A DNA stretch of 64,000 nt from Lachnoclostridium edouardi (GTDB lineage: Bacteria > Bacillota > Clostridia > Lachnospirales > Lachnospiraceae), in assembly GCF_900240245.1 (NCBI RefSeq), contig NZ_OESQ01000001.1, positions 1,048,712-1,112,711 of the forward strand, in the 5' to 3' direction. Each line of letters begins with the position of its first letter. The first letter of the stretch is position 1. The position numbers and the translations under genes are program-made. Of the stretch, positions 25,882 through 34,544 are shown in pieces. The notes under the pieces are model-generated. The model worked only from the letters and a program-made list of their open reading frames with translations, had not been told where the DNA came from and did no database searches.

Positions 25882-26877
25882 TTAGCCTTCTTTTATACTT
25901 CTCATAGATATTGCCATTCCTACAATAATAACAATGCCTGTAAAGGCCTTCTGCCAATATAAAGGAATTCCCAGAATCAGAAGATTATTCTGCACCATTT
26001 TTAACAGCATAACCCCCAGCACTGCATTTCTAAGTCCTCCGATTCCTTTCCCCGGCTTTACTCCTCCCAGAAGAACAGCCGCTATAATATCCATTTCTGT
26101 TCCTATCAGGTCTACAGAATTAAAAGTATAATTTGTACATGTAGTCAGCGCCCCTCCAATGCCTGCCAACATTCCAATCACTGCAAATATTCCGAATATC
26201 AGCCTGTTTACGTGGAAACCTGCATTGTTGGCAGAGCTTATACTTCCACCGATTGCATATATTCCTCTTCCTGCTAATGTGTATTTCATAATCAAATATA
26301 CTGCTATATATAAAACCACCACCAGAAGGAAGGCTGCCGGAAGCTTTGACTGAAATCCAGTGACACTGCTTGTTGTGGTAATAAGAACCTTTTTCCCAAA
26401 CTGCTCCATAGCCGGAGCGATGCCAGAAATATTACTTGCCTTTAAGGGCCCGTTTAAAATGCCTATGAAAAATGTGGAGGTTCCCAAGGTTACTATTAAT
26501 GTGGGAAATCTCCATTTTGCAATAATAAATCCATTTATCATTCCAAGTATGAAACCTATAATACCTGCCGCCAGAAAAACTATAATAACAGGCCCGCTAT
26601 ACTGAATAGATTTAAAGTATGCAGTAGTTATAAATGAACTTAACGCGGCAATTGCCGGAAAGGACACATCAGTCCCTACAGACACCATTGCTAACATCTC
26701 TCCTACTGCAAAAAATAGAGGAAGCATCATATATCTGCAAAGGCTGACAGCCATATTCGCCGTAAAAAACTGTCCTGAAACAGCTTGTACAATACATCCA
26801 AATGCCAGTATAATCAGACAAATATAAAATTCGTGATATTTTAATAATCCTTTTACTTTCACCCATCTGTCCCCCAT
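25882..26877 (-). CDS. Sugar ABC importer permease 1 (RbsC-like)
   Basis: 331 residues, same family as the next gene (MVSVGTDVSFPAIAALSSF; LGTSTFFIGILNGPLK; IAAVLLGGVKPGKGIGG). It starts one base after the ATPase stop. The first ATG has no clean Shine-Dalgarno; a GTG at 26862, with GGGGG 7 nt before it, is an alternative start. Heterodimer with permease 2 expected. Confidence 0.87.
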   Translation of the reverse strand: MGDRWVKVKGLLKYHEFYICLIILAFGCIVQAVSGQFFTANMAVSLCRYMMLPLFFAVGEMLAMVSVGTDVSFPAIAALSSFITTAYFKSIQYSGPVIIVFLAAGIIGFILGMINGFIIAKWRFPTLIVTLGTSTFFIGILNGPLKASNISGIAPAMEQFGKKVLITTTSSVTGFQSKLPAAFLLVVVLYIAVYLIMKYTLAGRGIYAIGGSISSANNAGFHVNRLIFGIFAVIGMLAGIGGALTTCTNYTFNSVDLIGTEMDIIAAVLLGGVKPGKGIGGLRNAVLGVMLLKMVQNNLLILGIPLYWQKAFTGIVIIVGMAISMRSIKEG

Positions 26878-26878
26878 T

Positions 26879-28366
26879 CTACATAATTTCCTGCTGCAGA
26901 TTTTTTTCTCTAAGCTCCTCTCCCTGAAACATTCCCTTGATTTGTCCGCCTTTCATTACAAGAATTCTGTTGCACAAAGAGGTCACTTCATTTAAATCAT
27001 CTGAAGCTACAATAATTGACATACCTTCCGCAGCGTATTGCCTTAACAGCTGGTAAATATCATACTTTGCTCCAATGTCCACGCCAAAAGTAGGTCCGTT
27101 TAATATAAGAATTTTGGGAGTTCTGGAAAGCCATTTTGCCAGTACTATTTTCTGTTGATTTCCTCCTGACAGGGTACTTACCGGGTTTTCTTTATCGCCT
27201 GCAGCTGTAGACAGCTTTTCTATCCACAAATCTGTTTCCTGATCCATTTTTTTATAATCTATTCTGCCCGGCCACCGGCTGATTTCTTTTAATCTGGTAA
27301 CAGTGCTGTTTAATTTAATTGATTTAGGCAAAAACAGCCCCTCTGTAAGTCTATCCTCAGGAACATAGGCAATTCCTTCTCTTTTAGCATCTCTTACATT
27401 TTTTATTTTAGTTTCTTTTCCTTCTATTTCTATGCTTCCCTCTGTTTTCTCCATTAGTCCAAATAAGGTAAGGGCCAGCTCTGTCCGGCCGCAGCCTAAC
27501 TGTCCTGTAATACCAAGTATCTCGCCTTTATATAGAGAAAAGCTAATGTTTTCGTAATTTCCCGTTTTAGACAGCCCTTTTACTTCCATCACTTTTTTGC
27601 TATAATCAGCATTTGACAGGGAGTCTGTACTTTCTTTAAACTCTCTTCCTGTCATATAAAAAGAAAATTGATTTTTATTCAGGTTTTTCGCAGCGCATGA
27701 AATAATATTTTTTCCATTTCTCAATATGGTAATTTGGTCTGAAATCTCAAAAACCTCATCTAATTTATGAGATACAAATAATATAGAGATTCCCTGCTCC
27801 TTCAGCTTAAAAATCAGCTGAATTAAATTTGCCACCTCTTTTTTTGTTAAAGCAGATGTAGGCTCGTCCATAATTATCAGTTTGGCGTTGCTCATTAAGG
27901 CTCTGGCAATGGCCACCAGCTGTTTATCAGCAACAGGAAGCTCCCCCACCTTTTTCTTTAAATCAATTTCTACATTTATCTTTTCCAAGGCCTGCCGGGC
28001 AGTGCTTTTCATTTTTTTGTAACTTAAAAGCCTTACCTTAGAAGCAATTTCGCTGTTTAAAGCTAAATTTTCCATAACTGTTAAATTAGGAAACAAAGCG
28101 AAATCTTGATAGATCACCTGTATTCCTGCATCAATGGCCTCTACCGGCTTTATTTTTTCATAGCATTTTCCGTCAATTACAATTTCTCCCTCATCTGCCT
28201 GATATACGCCTGATACAATTTTTATCAATGTAGACTTTCCGCAGCCGTTCTCCCCTGCCAGGCAGTGAATTTCTCCTTTTTTTACATTTAAGCAGACCCG
28301 ATCTAGGGCCTTAATTCCTCCAAAGGACTTTCCTATGTGATTTACAGATAAAATATTATCATCCAT
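26879..28366 (-). CDS. Sugar ABC importer, double ATP-binding protein (RbsA-like)
   Basis: Two fused NBDs, 495 residues from the ATG at 28366, which has GGAG at 6 nt; an ATG four codons earlier is too close to it. NBD1: Walker A GENGCGKST, signature region near LPVADKQLVAIARAL, Walker B LIIMDEPTSALT. NBD2: degenerate Walker A GQLGCGRTEL, signature LSGGNQQK, LILNGPTFGVDIGA in place of the usual DEPT-type Walker B. This asymmetry is normal for CUT2 importers, although the NGPT change removes the usual acidic pair in NBD2. Confidence 0.9.
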   Translation of the reverse strand: MDDNILSVNHIGKSFGGIKALDRVCLNVKKGEIHCLAGENGCGKSTLIKIVSGVYQADEGEIVIDGKCYEKIKPVEAIDAGIQVIYQDFALFPNLTVMENLALNSEIASKVRLLSYKKMKSTARQALEKINVEIDLKKKVGELPVADKQLVAIARALMSNAKLIIMDEPTSALTKKEVANLIQLIFKLKEQGISILFVSHKLDEVFEISDQITILRNGKNIISCAAKNLNKNQFSFYMTGREFKESTDSLSNADYSKKVMEVKGLSKTGNYENISFSLYKGEILGITGQLGCGRTELALTLFGLMEKTEGSIEIEGKETKIKNVRDAKREGIAYVPEDRLTEGLFLPKSIKLNSTVTRLKEISRWPGRIDYKKMDQETDLWIEKLSTAAGDKENPVSTLSGGNQQKIVLAKWLSRTPKILILNGPTFGVDIGAKYDIYQLLRQYAAEGMSIIVASDDLNEVTSLCNRILVMKGGQIKGMFQGEELREKNLQQEIM

Positions 28367-28396
28367 TTTATTCTCCATTAATGAAATAAATAAGAA

Positions 28397-28451
28397 AGCG
28401 CCGCAAAACCGGCATCCTGATTACTTGGTATGCTCATCTTTTTGCAACGCT
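28397..28451 (-). terminator. Intergenic hairpin between sugar binding protein and ATPase genes
   Basis: Minus-strand AGCGTTGCAAAA pairs with TTTTGCGGCGCT (two G-U pairs), followed by TTCTTATTT. Placed right after the binding-protein gene, it should let more of that mRNA accumulate than the downstream transporter message. Confidence 0.65.
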
Positions 28452-28465
28452 CCCTTCCCTATGAA

Positions 28466-29626
28466 CTAGAATTCTCCTTCATCAATATTTGTTTTATCAT
28501 AAATAAGCCATCCCTGACCTGCCAAAACTTTATGATTGCCGTCTAAAGGCTTCATTTCCGTCCAGCCTTCTACTCCCAAATCTACTCCTGTCTCCAGATT
28601 TAATTCCTCTCCCCTTAAAATCTTGGCAGATAAATTACACATTGCATAGCAGGCAGCAGCCGGGTCCCACACGCACATTGTATCCATTGATCCGTTTTCT
28701 ACCAATTCTCTGCATTCGCTGGGCATCCCTGTCCCCACTAGTTTCACCTTTCCTGCAACTCCCAGCTCTTCTAAGGCTCTTGCAACTCCCAAGGGCTCTG
28801 TGGAGCCGCAGGTGAGAATTCCATTTACTTCTGGATGAACTGTTAAAAATTCCTTTGTAACCTCATATGCTCCGTCATTTGTTTCTCCAGATTCCATACT
28901 TGGATTAGAGTCCCCGATTAAGACCATGTCAGGGTACTGACTTTTTGCTCTGGCTACCTCTGCCTCTGTCCAGGCAATGTGAGAGGCCTTTGTCAAATTG
29001 CCTACCATTGTAGCATAATTTCCCTGTTCGCCCATAGCTTCCGCCATTAAATCCATAAGCTTTGCACCATAGTCCTCATTAGAAAACGCCTCCAGATCAA
29101 ATAATACATTTTCAGCAGTGGCGGCCTCATGTGATATTACTACAATTCCCTGATCTAAAGCTTTTTTCAAAATTGGGTCCATAGCTCCCGGGTCAATCAT
29201 ACAAATACAAATGGCATCTACTTTTTGGGAAATCAAGTCTTCCACTACTTGAATCTGAGCTGCTACATCTTGTTCTGCAGGGCTGACCTCATAAGCATTA
29301 ATTCCTGTTTCTTCAGCAAATCTTTTTGTCCCCTCGTTGCCTCTGACCCACCATGGCGCTGCTCCCCACTGAGGCACAACTGCAATTTTCCATTCTTCCT
29401 CCGGCTTATCACTTTTAAAATTCTCCGGCAGATATACTGTCGTTCCTTCCCCTCCGCTCCCCTCATTTTCAGCAGCCTCTCCGCTCTCCTCTGCCTGCTG
29501 AGTCTGCTGGGGCTGACTATCTGCTTTTTCTGTTTCTCCACCAGTTTGTCCAGATGTAGAGCAGCCTGACAGAAGCATTGCACCGATTAAAAGTAACGCG
29601 GCAATTCTTTTCCTTGATCGTCTCAT
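28466..29626 (-). CDS. Sugar-binding lipoprotein of the ABC importer (LsrB/RhaS-like)
   Basis: 386 residues. Lipoprotein signal with lipobox LLSGC (Cys22), acidic/Gln linker to about 65, then a periplasmic-binding-protein type 4 fold: VVPQWGAAPWWVRGNEG, QIQVVEDLISQKVDAI, VVISHEAA. The WWVRGNEG and HEAA elements resemble autoinducer-2 (LsrB) and rhamnose (RhaS) binders more than ribose RbsB. First gene of the operon, with AGGGAGG before the ATG. Ligand not assignable. Confidence 0.88.
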   Translation of the reverse strand: MRRSRKRIAALLLIGAMLLSGCSTSGQTGGETEKADSQPQQTQQAEESGEAAENEGSGGEGTTVYLPENFKSDKPEEEWKIAVVPQWGAAPWWVRGNEGTKRFAEETGINAYEVSPAEQDVAAQIQVVEDLISQKVDAICICMIDPGAMDPILKKALDQGIVVISHEAATAENVLFDLEAFSNEDYGAKLMDLMAEAMGEQGNYATMVGNLTKASHIAWTEAEVARAKSQYPDMVLIGDSNPSMESGETNDGAYEVTKEFLTVHPEVNGILTCGSTEPLGVARALEELGVAGKVKLVGTGMPSECRELVENGSMDTMCVWDPAAACYAMCNLSAKILRGEELNLETGVDLGVEGWTEMKPLDGNHKVLAGQGWLIYDKTNIDEGEF

Positions 29627-29783
29627 ATAAAGACCTCCCTTTAATAATATTATTATTTTTATATCCTCTAATGTCCACAGGATATATTTTCCATTTTTAA
29701 TTCAGAGAAATATTTTTTGTCGTATTTTTGTCGATTTACTGTGATTTCACTTAAAAAATCACATTTTTCTGCTGCATGCTCTA

Positions 29784-29812
29784 AAATTATCATATTTTTT
29801 ATCGTTTGTCAA
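29784..29812 (-). promoter_or_regulatory. Promoter of the sugar ABC operon with a TTATCGTTT operator half-site
   Basis: Minus-strand TTGACA (29807-29812), 17-bp spacer, TAATTT (29784-29789). TTATCGTTT (29799-29807, read on plus) lies within the spacer, and the same nonamer recurs at 29882-29890. A DeoR-family site in the core promoter would give direct repression. Confidence 0.6.
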
Positions 29813-29869
29813 TCATTTTTAACGGTTTTTATTTATTTTTATCATTTATTCTATGTTTGTCCCTTTTAT

Positions 29870-29953
29870 CCGATAATATTTTTATCGTTTATCGGCTTTT
29901 TTGATGTATTTTTTATTTATTTTCTTGACATAAGCCTGTATTTTTAGTAGTAT
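29870..29953 (+). promoter_or_regulatory. deoR promoter and palindromic operator cluster
   Basis: TTGACA (29925-29930), 17 bp, TAGTAT (29948-29953). Upstream CGATAA-TATTT-TTATCG (29871-29887), nested with CCGATAA...TTATCGG (29870-29895), forms the palindrome of which TTATCGTTT is one half. Shared half-sites suggest the DeoR protein controls both directions of this 371-bp, very AT-rich divergent region. Confidence 0.6.
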
Positions 29954-29997
29954 TAAATTGTCATATAAAATACCATTTTTATTTCGGAGAACGAATT

Positions 29998-30828
29998 ATG
30001 AAGCAAAACCTAACACCAAATATATTTGAAGATCAAAATTACGCCTTTTCTAAAAAAGGGATACGCCAAAACAAGATTTTGTTTCTGCTGTCAAAACACA
30101 AACATCTGACAAATAAGGAATTATGTCAGGAGTTAAACTGCAGCCAGGTGACTATCCGCAATGATTTAAGAGAATTAAGCGATTTAAATCTTATTGAACG
30201 CACCTTTGGCGGCGCCTCTGCTTTAGATGATACTTACGGCGGTATTTCTATATCAGAGCATCTGGAAAATTCCACAAACGAAAAGTATGCCATTGCTGAT
30301 TATGTAATTAAGCATATTATTAAGCCTCATCAATCTATTATTATTGACACAGGCTCCACTTGTCTGGCTTTGTGCCAAAGGCTGTCGTCCTATAATGATG
30401 AATTAAGCGTTGTGACAAACTCTCTGTTAAACGCTAATTACATCAGCAAAAATCCAAACCTGGCCTTATCCCTTCCAGGAGGTTCTTATAATCCGACTTC
30501 TGATACATTTGATTCTATCAGTACTATGTCTTATTATCAGAACATATTTGCTGACTGTTATTTTATGTCTGCCAACGGTCTTACTGCCAACGGCGTCTCC
30601 ATTATTGTGACCGCTGATGCCAACAGAGCGATTATTAAAAAGACCATTGTGGATCAGGCTTCCAAAGTTATACTTCTCACTGACCATACAAAGATCAACA
30701 AAACCTGTTTTCACAGAATATGCGGACTTGAAAAAATATCTTTAATAATTACTGATGGAAATTGTTCAGAAGATGAGAGAAAATCCTTTGAGTCTCTGGG
30801 CGTTCCCGTAGTTTTCGCCCCATTGTAA
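29998..30828 (+). CDS. DeoR/GlpR-family transcriptional regulator
   Basis: 276 residues: N-terminal winged HTH (NKELCQELNCSQVTIRNDLRELSDLNLIERTFGGA) and the DeoR C-terminal sensor domain (IIIDTGSTCLALCQRL; ANGLTANGVSI; ILLTDHTKINKTCF), which binds a phosphorylated sugar. Divergent from the sugar ABC operon and coupled to the SIS gene 25 bp downstream. Probably a repressor relieved by a sugar phosphate. Confidence 0.92.
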   Translation: MKQNLTPNIFEDQNYAFSKKGIRQNKILFLLSKHKHLTNKELCQELNCSQVTIRNDLRELSDLNLIERTFGGASALDDTYGGISISEHLENSTNEKYAIADYVIKHIIKPHQSIIIDTGSTCLALCQRLSSYNDELSVVTNSLLNANYISKNPNLALSLPGGSYNPTSDTFDSISTMSYYQNIFADCYFMSANGLTANGVSIIVTADANRAIIKKTIVDQASKVILLTDHTKINKTCFHRICGLEKISLIITDGNCSEDERKSFESLGVPVVFAPL

Positions 30829-30853
30829 ATCTACAGCTAAAGAAGGTACTTAT

Positions 30854-31411
30854 ATGACATATCACGAAACGTATTATGAAATTATTAATGAATGTCATTC
30901 TGTTTTATCACTGATTACAGAAGACGATACAAATCAGCTGATTGACGCTATTTTGTCAGCTGATAAGGTTTTTTTTGTAGGGATCGGCAGAGTTTTGCTT
31001 TCTCTGCAGGCTATATGCAAACGTTTTAACCATATTGGCATTCCAGCGTTCTTTGTGGGGGAAATCAATGAACCGGCTATTTCCCCGGACGATCTGCTGA
31101 TTGTGGCCTCTGGAAGCGGGGAAAGTATTATACCTGTAGAGATCGCCAAAAAAGCTTATGAACTTCATGCAAAAATTGCTTTAATAAGCTCTAATCCCTG
31201 CAGTACAATCTCAGCTTTATCAAATATTTTTGTAAGAATTCCGGCCCAGTCTAAGCTGGGACTTGTAGAGGAGGTAAAGTCTTATCAGCCTATGACCTCT
31301 CTCTTTGAACAAAGTGTACTTCTATATGGGGATACTCTTTCAAAAATGATTATTGACAGAAAACATTTAGATATGAATGCTTTGTGGAAGCATCATGCAA
31401 ATTTAGAGTAG
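30854..31411 (+). CDS. SIS-domain protein, 6-phospho-3-hexuloisomerase-like
   Basis: 185 residues, a single SIS domain: DKVFFVGIGRVLLSLQAICKRF and LLIVASGSGESIIPVEIAKKAYELHAKIALIS, length and layout as in HxlB/PHI. No hexulose-phosphate synthase (HxlA) lies nearby, so formaldehyde fixation is not supported. It may isomerise the kinase product (a ketose phosphate to fructose-6-phosphate). Co-transcribed with the DeoR regulator. Confidence 0.85.
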   Translation: MTYHETYYEIINECHSVLSLITEDDTNQLIDAILSADKVFFVGIGRVLLSLQAICKRFNHIGIPAFFVGEINEPAISPDDLLIVASGSGESIIPVEIAKKAYELHAKIALISSNPCSTISALSNIFVRIPAQSKLGLVEEVKSYQPMTSLFEQSVLLYGDTLSKMIIDRKHLDMNALWKHHANLE

Positions 31412-31417
31412 AAAAAG

Positions 31418-31461
31418 GAGCGCTGCCTCATAGATGATCTCTCATTTATGAAACAGCGCTC
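31418..31461. terminator. Convergent terminator, SIS gene / dehydrogenase
   Basis: GAGCGCTG / CAGCGCTC stem with an inner TCATA/TATGA pair, directly after the SIS stop and about 30 bp before the 3' end of the dehydrogenase on the other strand; A-rich on one side, CTTATT on the other. Confidence 0.75.
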
Positions 31462-31489
31462 TTATTCCGTTCAGATTATTTTAGAAATC

Positions 31490-32455
31490 TTATTTGTTTA
31501 CTACGTTTGTTGGAGCCTTGTCCATGTATGCCTTAATGTTGGCAACTGTGATATCCATAATTCTCTGACGAGCTTCTTTAGCTGCCCAAGAAATGTGTGG
31601 TGTAATCAGGCAGTTCTTAGCGCCCAGTAATGGGTTCTCTGGCTTAATTGGCTCTGTGGAAACAACGTCCAGACCTGCAGCATAAACTTTTCCGCTGTTT
31701 AATGCATCTGCCAGATCCTGCTCAACAACCAGCTGTCCCCGGCTGTTATTGATAATGATAACGCCGTCTTTCATCTTAGCGATAGTATCTTTGTTGATGA
31801 TGCCTTCTGTATCTGGGAACAGTGGGCAGTGTAAGCAGATAACGTCAGACTGAGCTAACAGTGTATCCAGATCTACATATTCAGCAACTTCTTTGCCAGC
31901 GTCGCTCTGGAAGCTGTCGTATGCAATTACCTTCATGTTCATTGCTTTTAAGATTCTTGCTGTAGTCTGTCCAATACGTCCTAAGCCGATAATACCAACA
32001 GTCTTGTTAGCCAGCTCGATCATTGGGAAATCCCAGTAGCACCAGTCTACGTTATTAGCCCATTTGCCCTCTTTTACTGTCTGATCATGGTACCAGAAGT
32101 GAGAGCAGATTTCTAATAACAGACCTACTGCGTACTGTCCAACAATGTCTGTTCCGTAAGTAGGAACGTTGCATACAATAATTCCTTTTTCCTTGCAGTA
32201 CTGATAATCAACTACGTTGTAGCCTGTAGCCAGAACTGCAACCATTTTTAAGTTAGGGCAAGCGTCAACAGTTGCCTTTGAAATAGGAGTTTTGTTGATA
32301 ACTGCAACTTCTGCATCTCCCAGTCTTTCAGCAATAATTGGAGCGTCTACATAGGAAGTTCTGTCATAAACAGTAACCTCTCCAAGTGCCTCTAATCCTC
32401 CCCAGCTTAAATCGCCTGGGTTCTCTGTATAGCCGTCTAAAACAACGATTTTCAT
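31490..32455 (-). CDS. D-2-hydroxyacid dehydrogenase
   Basis: 321 residues. NAD-binding GLGRIGQTTARIL about 155, catalytic Arg in NNSRGQLV, Glu in VVSTEPI, His in TPHISWAA: the complete R-E-H set. Closest to glycerate/hydroxypyruvate reductase-type enzymes. Follows a TIM-barrel isomerase gene on the same strand by 45 bp; together they could process a sugar acid or keto acid. Substrate uncertain. Confidence 0.9.
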   Translation of the reverse strand: MKIVVLDGYTENPGDLSWGGLEALGEVTVYDRTSYVDAPIIAERLGDAEVAVINKTPISKATVDACPNLKMVAVLATGYNVVDYQYCKEKGIIVCNVPTYGTDIVGQYAVGLLLEICSHFWYHDQTVKEGKWANNVDWCYWDFPMIELANKTVGIIGLGRIGQTTARILKAMNMKVIAYDSFQSDAGKEVAEYVDLDTLLAQSDVICLHCPLFPDTEGIINKDTIAKMKDGVIIINNSRGQLVVEQDLADALNSGKVYAAGLDVVSTEPIKPENPLLGAKNCLITPHISWAAKEARQRIMDITVANIKAYMDKAPTNVVNK

Positions 32456-32500
32456 GTTAGTTAATTCCTTTCTTTTGGTTTATCGGTAATCACTGTGTGA

Positions 32501-33397
32501 TTAGTCCTCTAATAAAGCCCATGCTCTGTTGATAACTCTCTTTGTATTTGCAACGATTACTTCATCGTTCTCATCTCCCCATGGTTTTACCTCAAAGGAA
32601 AGTACCATTGGGCAGTCTGCGTTGAAGAATCCTTCAGCCTTTAATACTCTGAAGAAGTCTAACAGCTCAGCTGTATCGTTTGCAGAGTTAGGGAAGCCAA
32701 ATCTTGGATGCTGATCGCCGTAAGCTTCGCAGCCCTCTTTTACAACAGCATTTCCAATGTGAAGGTGTGTAATGTATGGTCTTAAAGTCTGGATGACAAA
32801 CTTAGATGTCTCGTAAGTTGTTGGGAAGTGGGACAGGTCAACTAACAAACCAAAGTTGTTGTGAGTTGTTCTCATATCAGCTGCAAACTGAGCTGCATAT
32901 GGAGCAGGTCCGATTAAAGCTGCTTTGTCCATATCAAAGTCAAATACTTCCAGCTCTACATTCATACCCTTTGTAGCTGCGTAGTCGCATACAGCTCTTG
33001 TTGTCTTTAACAGCTGAGCATATGCCTGATCTTTTGTCTCAGGAGCCCATTTTCCAGCCAGGAATGCGATTCCCTTTGCGCCCAGTTCTTCAGCCTGGTC
33101 AATAGCCTCGATTAATGTTGCTTCTGCTGCTTTTCTGCCTTCCTCGTCAATATCGTTTGGATTTAACTTTGGTCCCAGAAGTCTTGGCTGTGCGCCGCAG
33201 CAAACTTTCAGATGGCCTTCTGCCAGCATCTTAGCTGCCTTTGCTCTTGTCTCATCATCCATCTTTGTTGGAACTTCAATAGCATCGAAGAAATCATCGC
33301 TGGCAACTTTCTGAATTACCTCAAGCAGATCTCTGTTTGGATAACTCATCCAGGAAATAGTACCTACCTGAAAATATTTATGGATTGACTCTCTCAT
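32501..33397 (-). CDS. Sugar phosphate isomerase/epimerase (TIM barrel)
   Basis: 298 residues from the ATG at 33397, 9 nt after GGAGG; the upstream ATG abuts that site. AP-endonuclease-2-like barrel: LEVFDFD (metal ligand Glu), LLVDLSHFPTTYE, HLHIGNAV, VLSFEVKPWG. Not a close copy of the 23089-23931 enzyme. First gene of a two-gene unit with the dehydrogenase. Reaction unknown; epimerase, isomerase or sugar-acid lyase are possible. Confidence 0.82.
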   Translation of the reverse strand: MRESIHKYFQVGTISWMSYPNRDLLEVIQKVASDDFFDAIEVPTKMDDETRAKAAKMLAEGHLKVCCGAQPRLLGPKLNPNDIDEEGRKAAEATLIEAIDQAEELGAKGIAFLAGKWAPETKDQAYAQLLKTTRAVCDYAATKGMNVELEVFDFDMDKAALIGPAPYAAQFAADMRTTHNNFGLLVDLSHFPTTYETSKFVIQTLRPYITHLHIGNAVVKEGCEAYGDQHPRFGFPNSANDTAELLDFFRVLKAEGFFNADCPMVLSFEVKPWGDENDEVIVANTKRVINRAWALLED

Positions 33398-33587
33398 TTC
33401 AATCATCCTCCTTAAAATTTTATTTGTTAAAACTGTCGTTTCACATTGTTACACTTCGTTTCCATATGTTTCACATTGTAAAATCCAGTTTTACTTTTCA
33501 CAACACTAATTTAATACTTTTTCCTGAATTTGTCAACCTCTCACGGCTTTTTTTAGAAAAAGTTTATAGAAAATAAAGGCATTTTCC

Positions 33588-34544
33588 TTATCTTTCCTCG
33601 CGGAAATAGTTTATCCCCAGATGAGCCGGAATATGTGCTCCCCTGCTCTTTCTCACAGAAGACAAAATCAGCACCAAAGCGGTAATCAGGAAAGGCAGCA
33701 TGTCGAAAAATGCAATCGGAATATTGTAAGTGGTTTTTGGCACATAATACTTTAATACTCTAAGACCTCCGAAAATGAAGGAGCCGTAAATTGCGTTTAC
33801 CGGCTTCCAGGAAGCAAAAATAACGAGAGCTACTGCAATCCAGCCTAAGCCTCCTACATTATTGCTGATCCATACTCCGCCGTTAATAATCATGGAGCAG
33901 TACGCTCCGCCTATGCCGCAAATACCGCCGCCTAAAAGAATGTTAAAATATCTTAGCTTTGTAACTTGAATTCCCGCTGCGTCTGCGGCTCCCGGGTTTT
34001 CTCCAATGGCCTGCACATTTAAACCGGCTTTTGTTTTGCTTAAATAAAGCCCCATAAGAATGGCTATTACGATTCCTAAATACACAAAAGGATTATAGGA
34101 AAATACCAGCTTTCCAACAACCGGAATATCAGAAAGAATTGGAATAGAGATTTCTCTCATCTGAGCTGTAATTGTCTCAGGCAGCTTCAGATTATTGCTC
34201 TCGCTTTTTCCCAGCATATAAAATCCTATAAAATTGGCAAAACCTATACCAAAAACGGTAAGAGTCAGGCCTGTTACATTCTGATTTGCCATAAATGTAA
34301 CAGTTAAAACCGCATATATCAAAGCGGCCAAAACTCCCGCCCCAAAGGCGGCTATAATAGCAAGAGCGAAATTATCTGTGATATATCCCACCATAAATCC
34401 GGCGCAGGCGCCTATAGACATAATCCCCTCTACTCCCAGGTTCAGATGACCTACCTTCTCGCTGAGAATCTCTCCTACTGTTCCAAAGAGAAGAGGCGTG
34501 CCTGCCAGCACCGCGGCAAATATAAACTTTATTAACATATCCAT
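33588..34544 (-). CDS. BMP-type ABC importer permease 2 (NupQ/YufQ-like)
   Basis: 318 residues, 8 or more membrane helices; BPD_transp_2 signature at the start (GTPLLFGTVGEILSEKVGHL) and NLGVEGIMSIGAC, LTLTVFGIGFANFIGFY. Start overlaps the previous stop (TAATG). Last gene of a four-gene nucleoside-like uptake operon. Confidence 0.9.
   Translation of the reverse strand: MDMLIKFIFAAVLAGTPLLFGTVGEILSEKVGHLNLGVEGIMSIGACAGFMVGYITDNFALAIIAAFGAGVLAALIYAVLTVTFMANQNVTGLTLTVFGIGFANFIGFYMLGKSESNNLKLPETITAQMREISIPILSDIPVVGKLVFSYNPFVYLGIVIAILMGLYLSKTKAGLNVQAIGENPGAADAAGIQVTKLRYFNILLGGGICGIGGAYCSMIINGGVWISNNVGGLGWIAVALVIFASWKPVNAIYGSFIFGGLRVLKYYVPKTTYNIPIAFFDMLPFLITALVLILSSVRKSRGAHIPAHLGINYFREER

Noticed and set aside
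30854..31411. Ribulose-monophosphate formaldehyde pathway
   Set aside because: The HxlB-like gene has no HxlA partner anywhere in the window.
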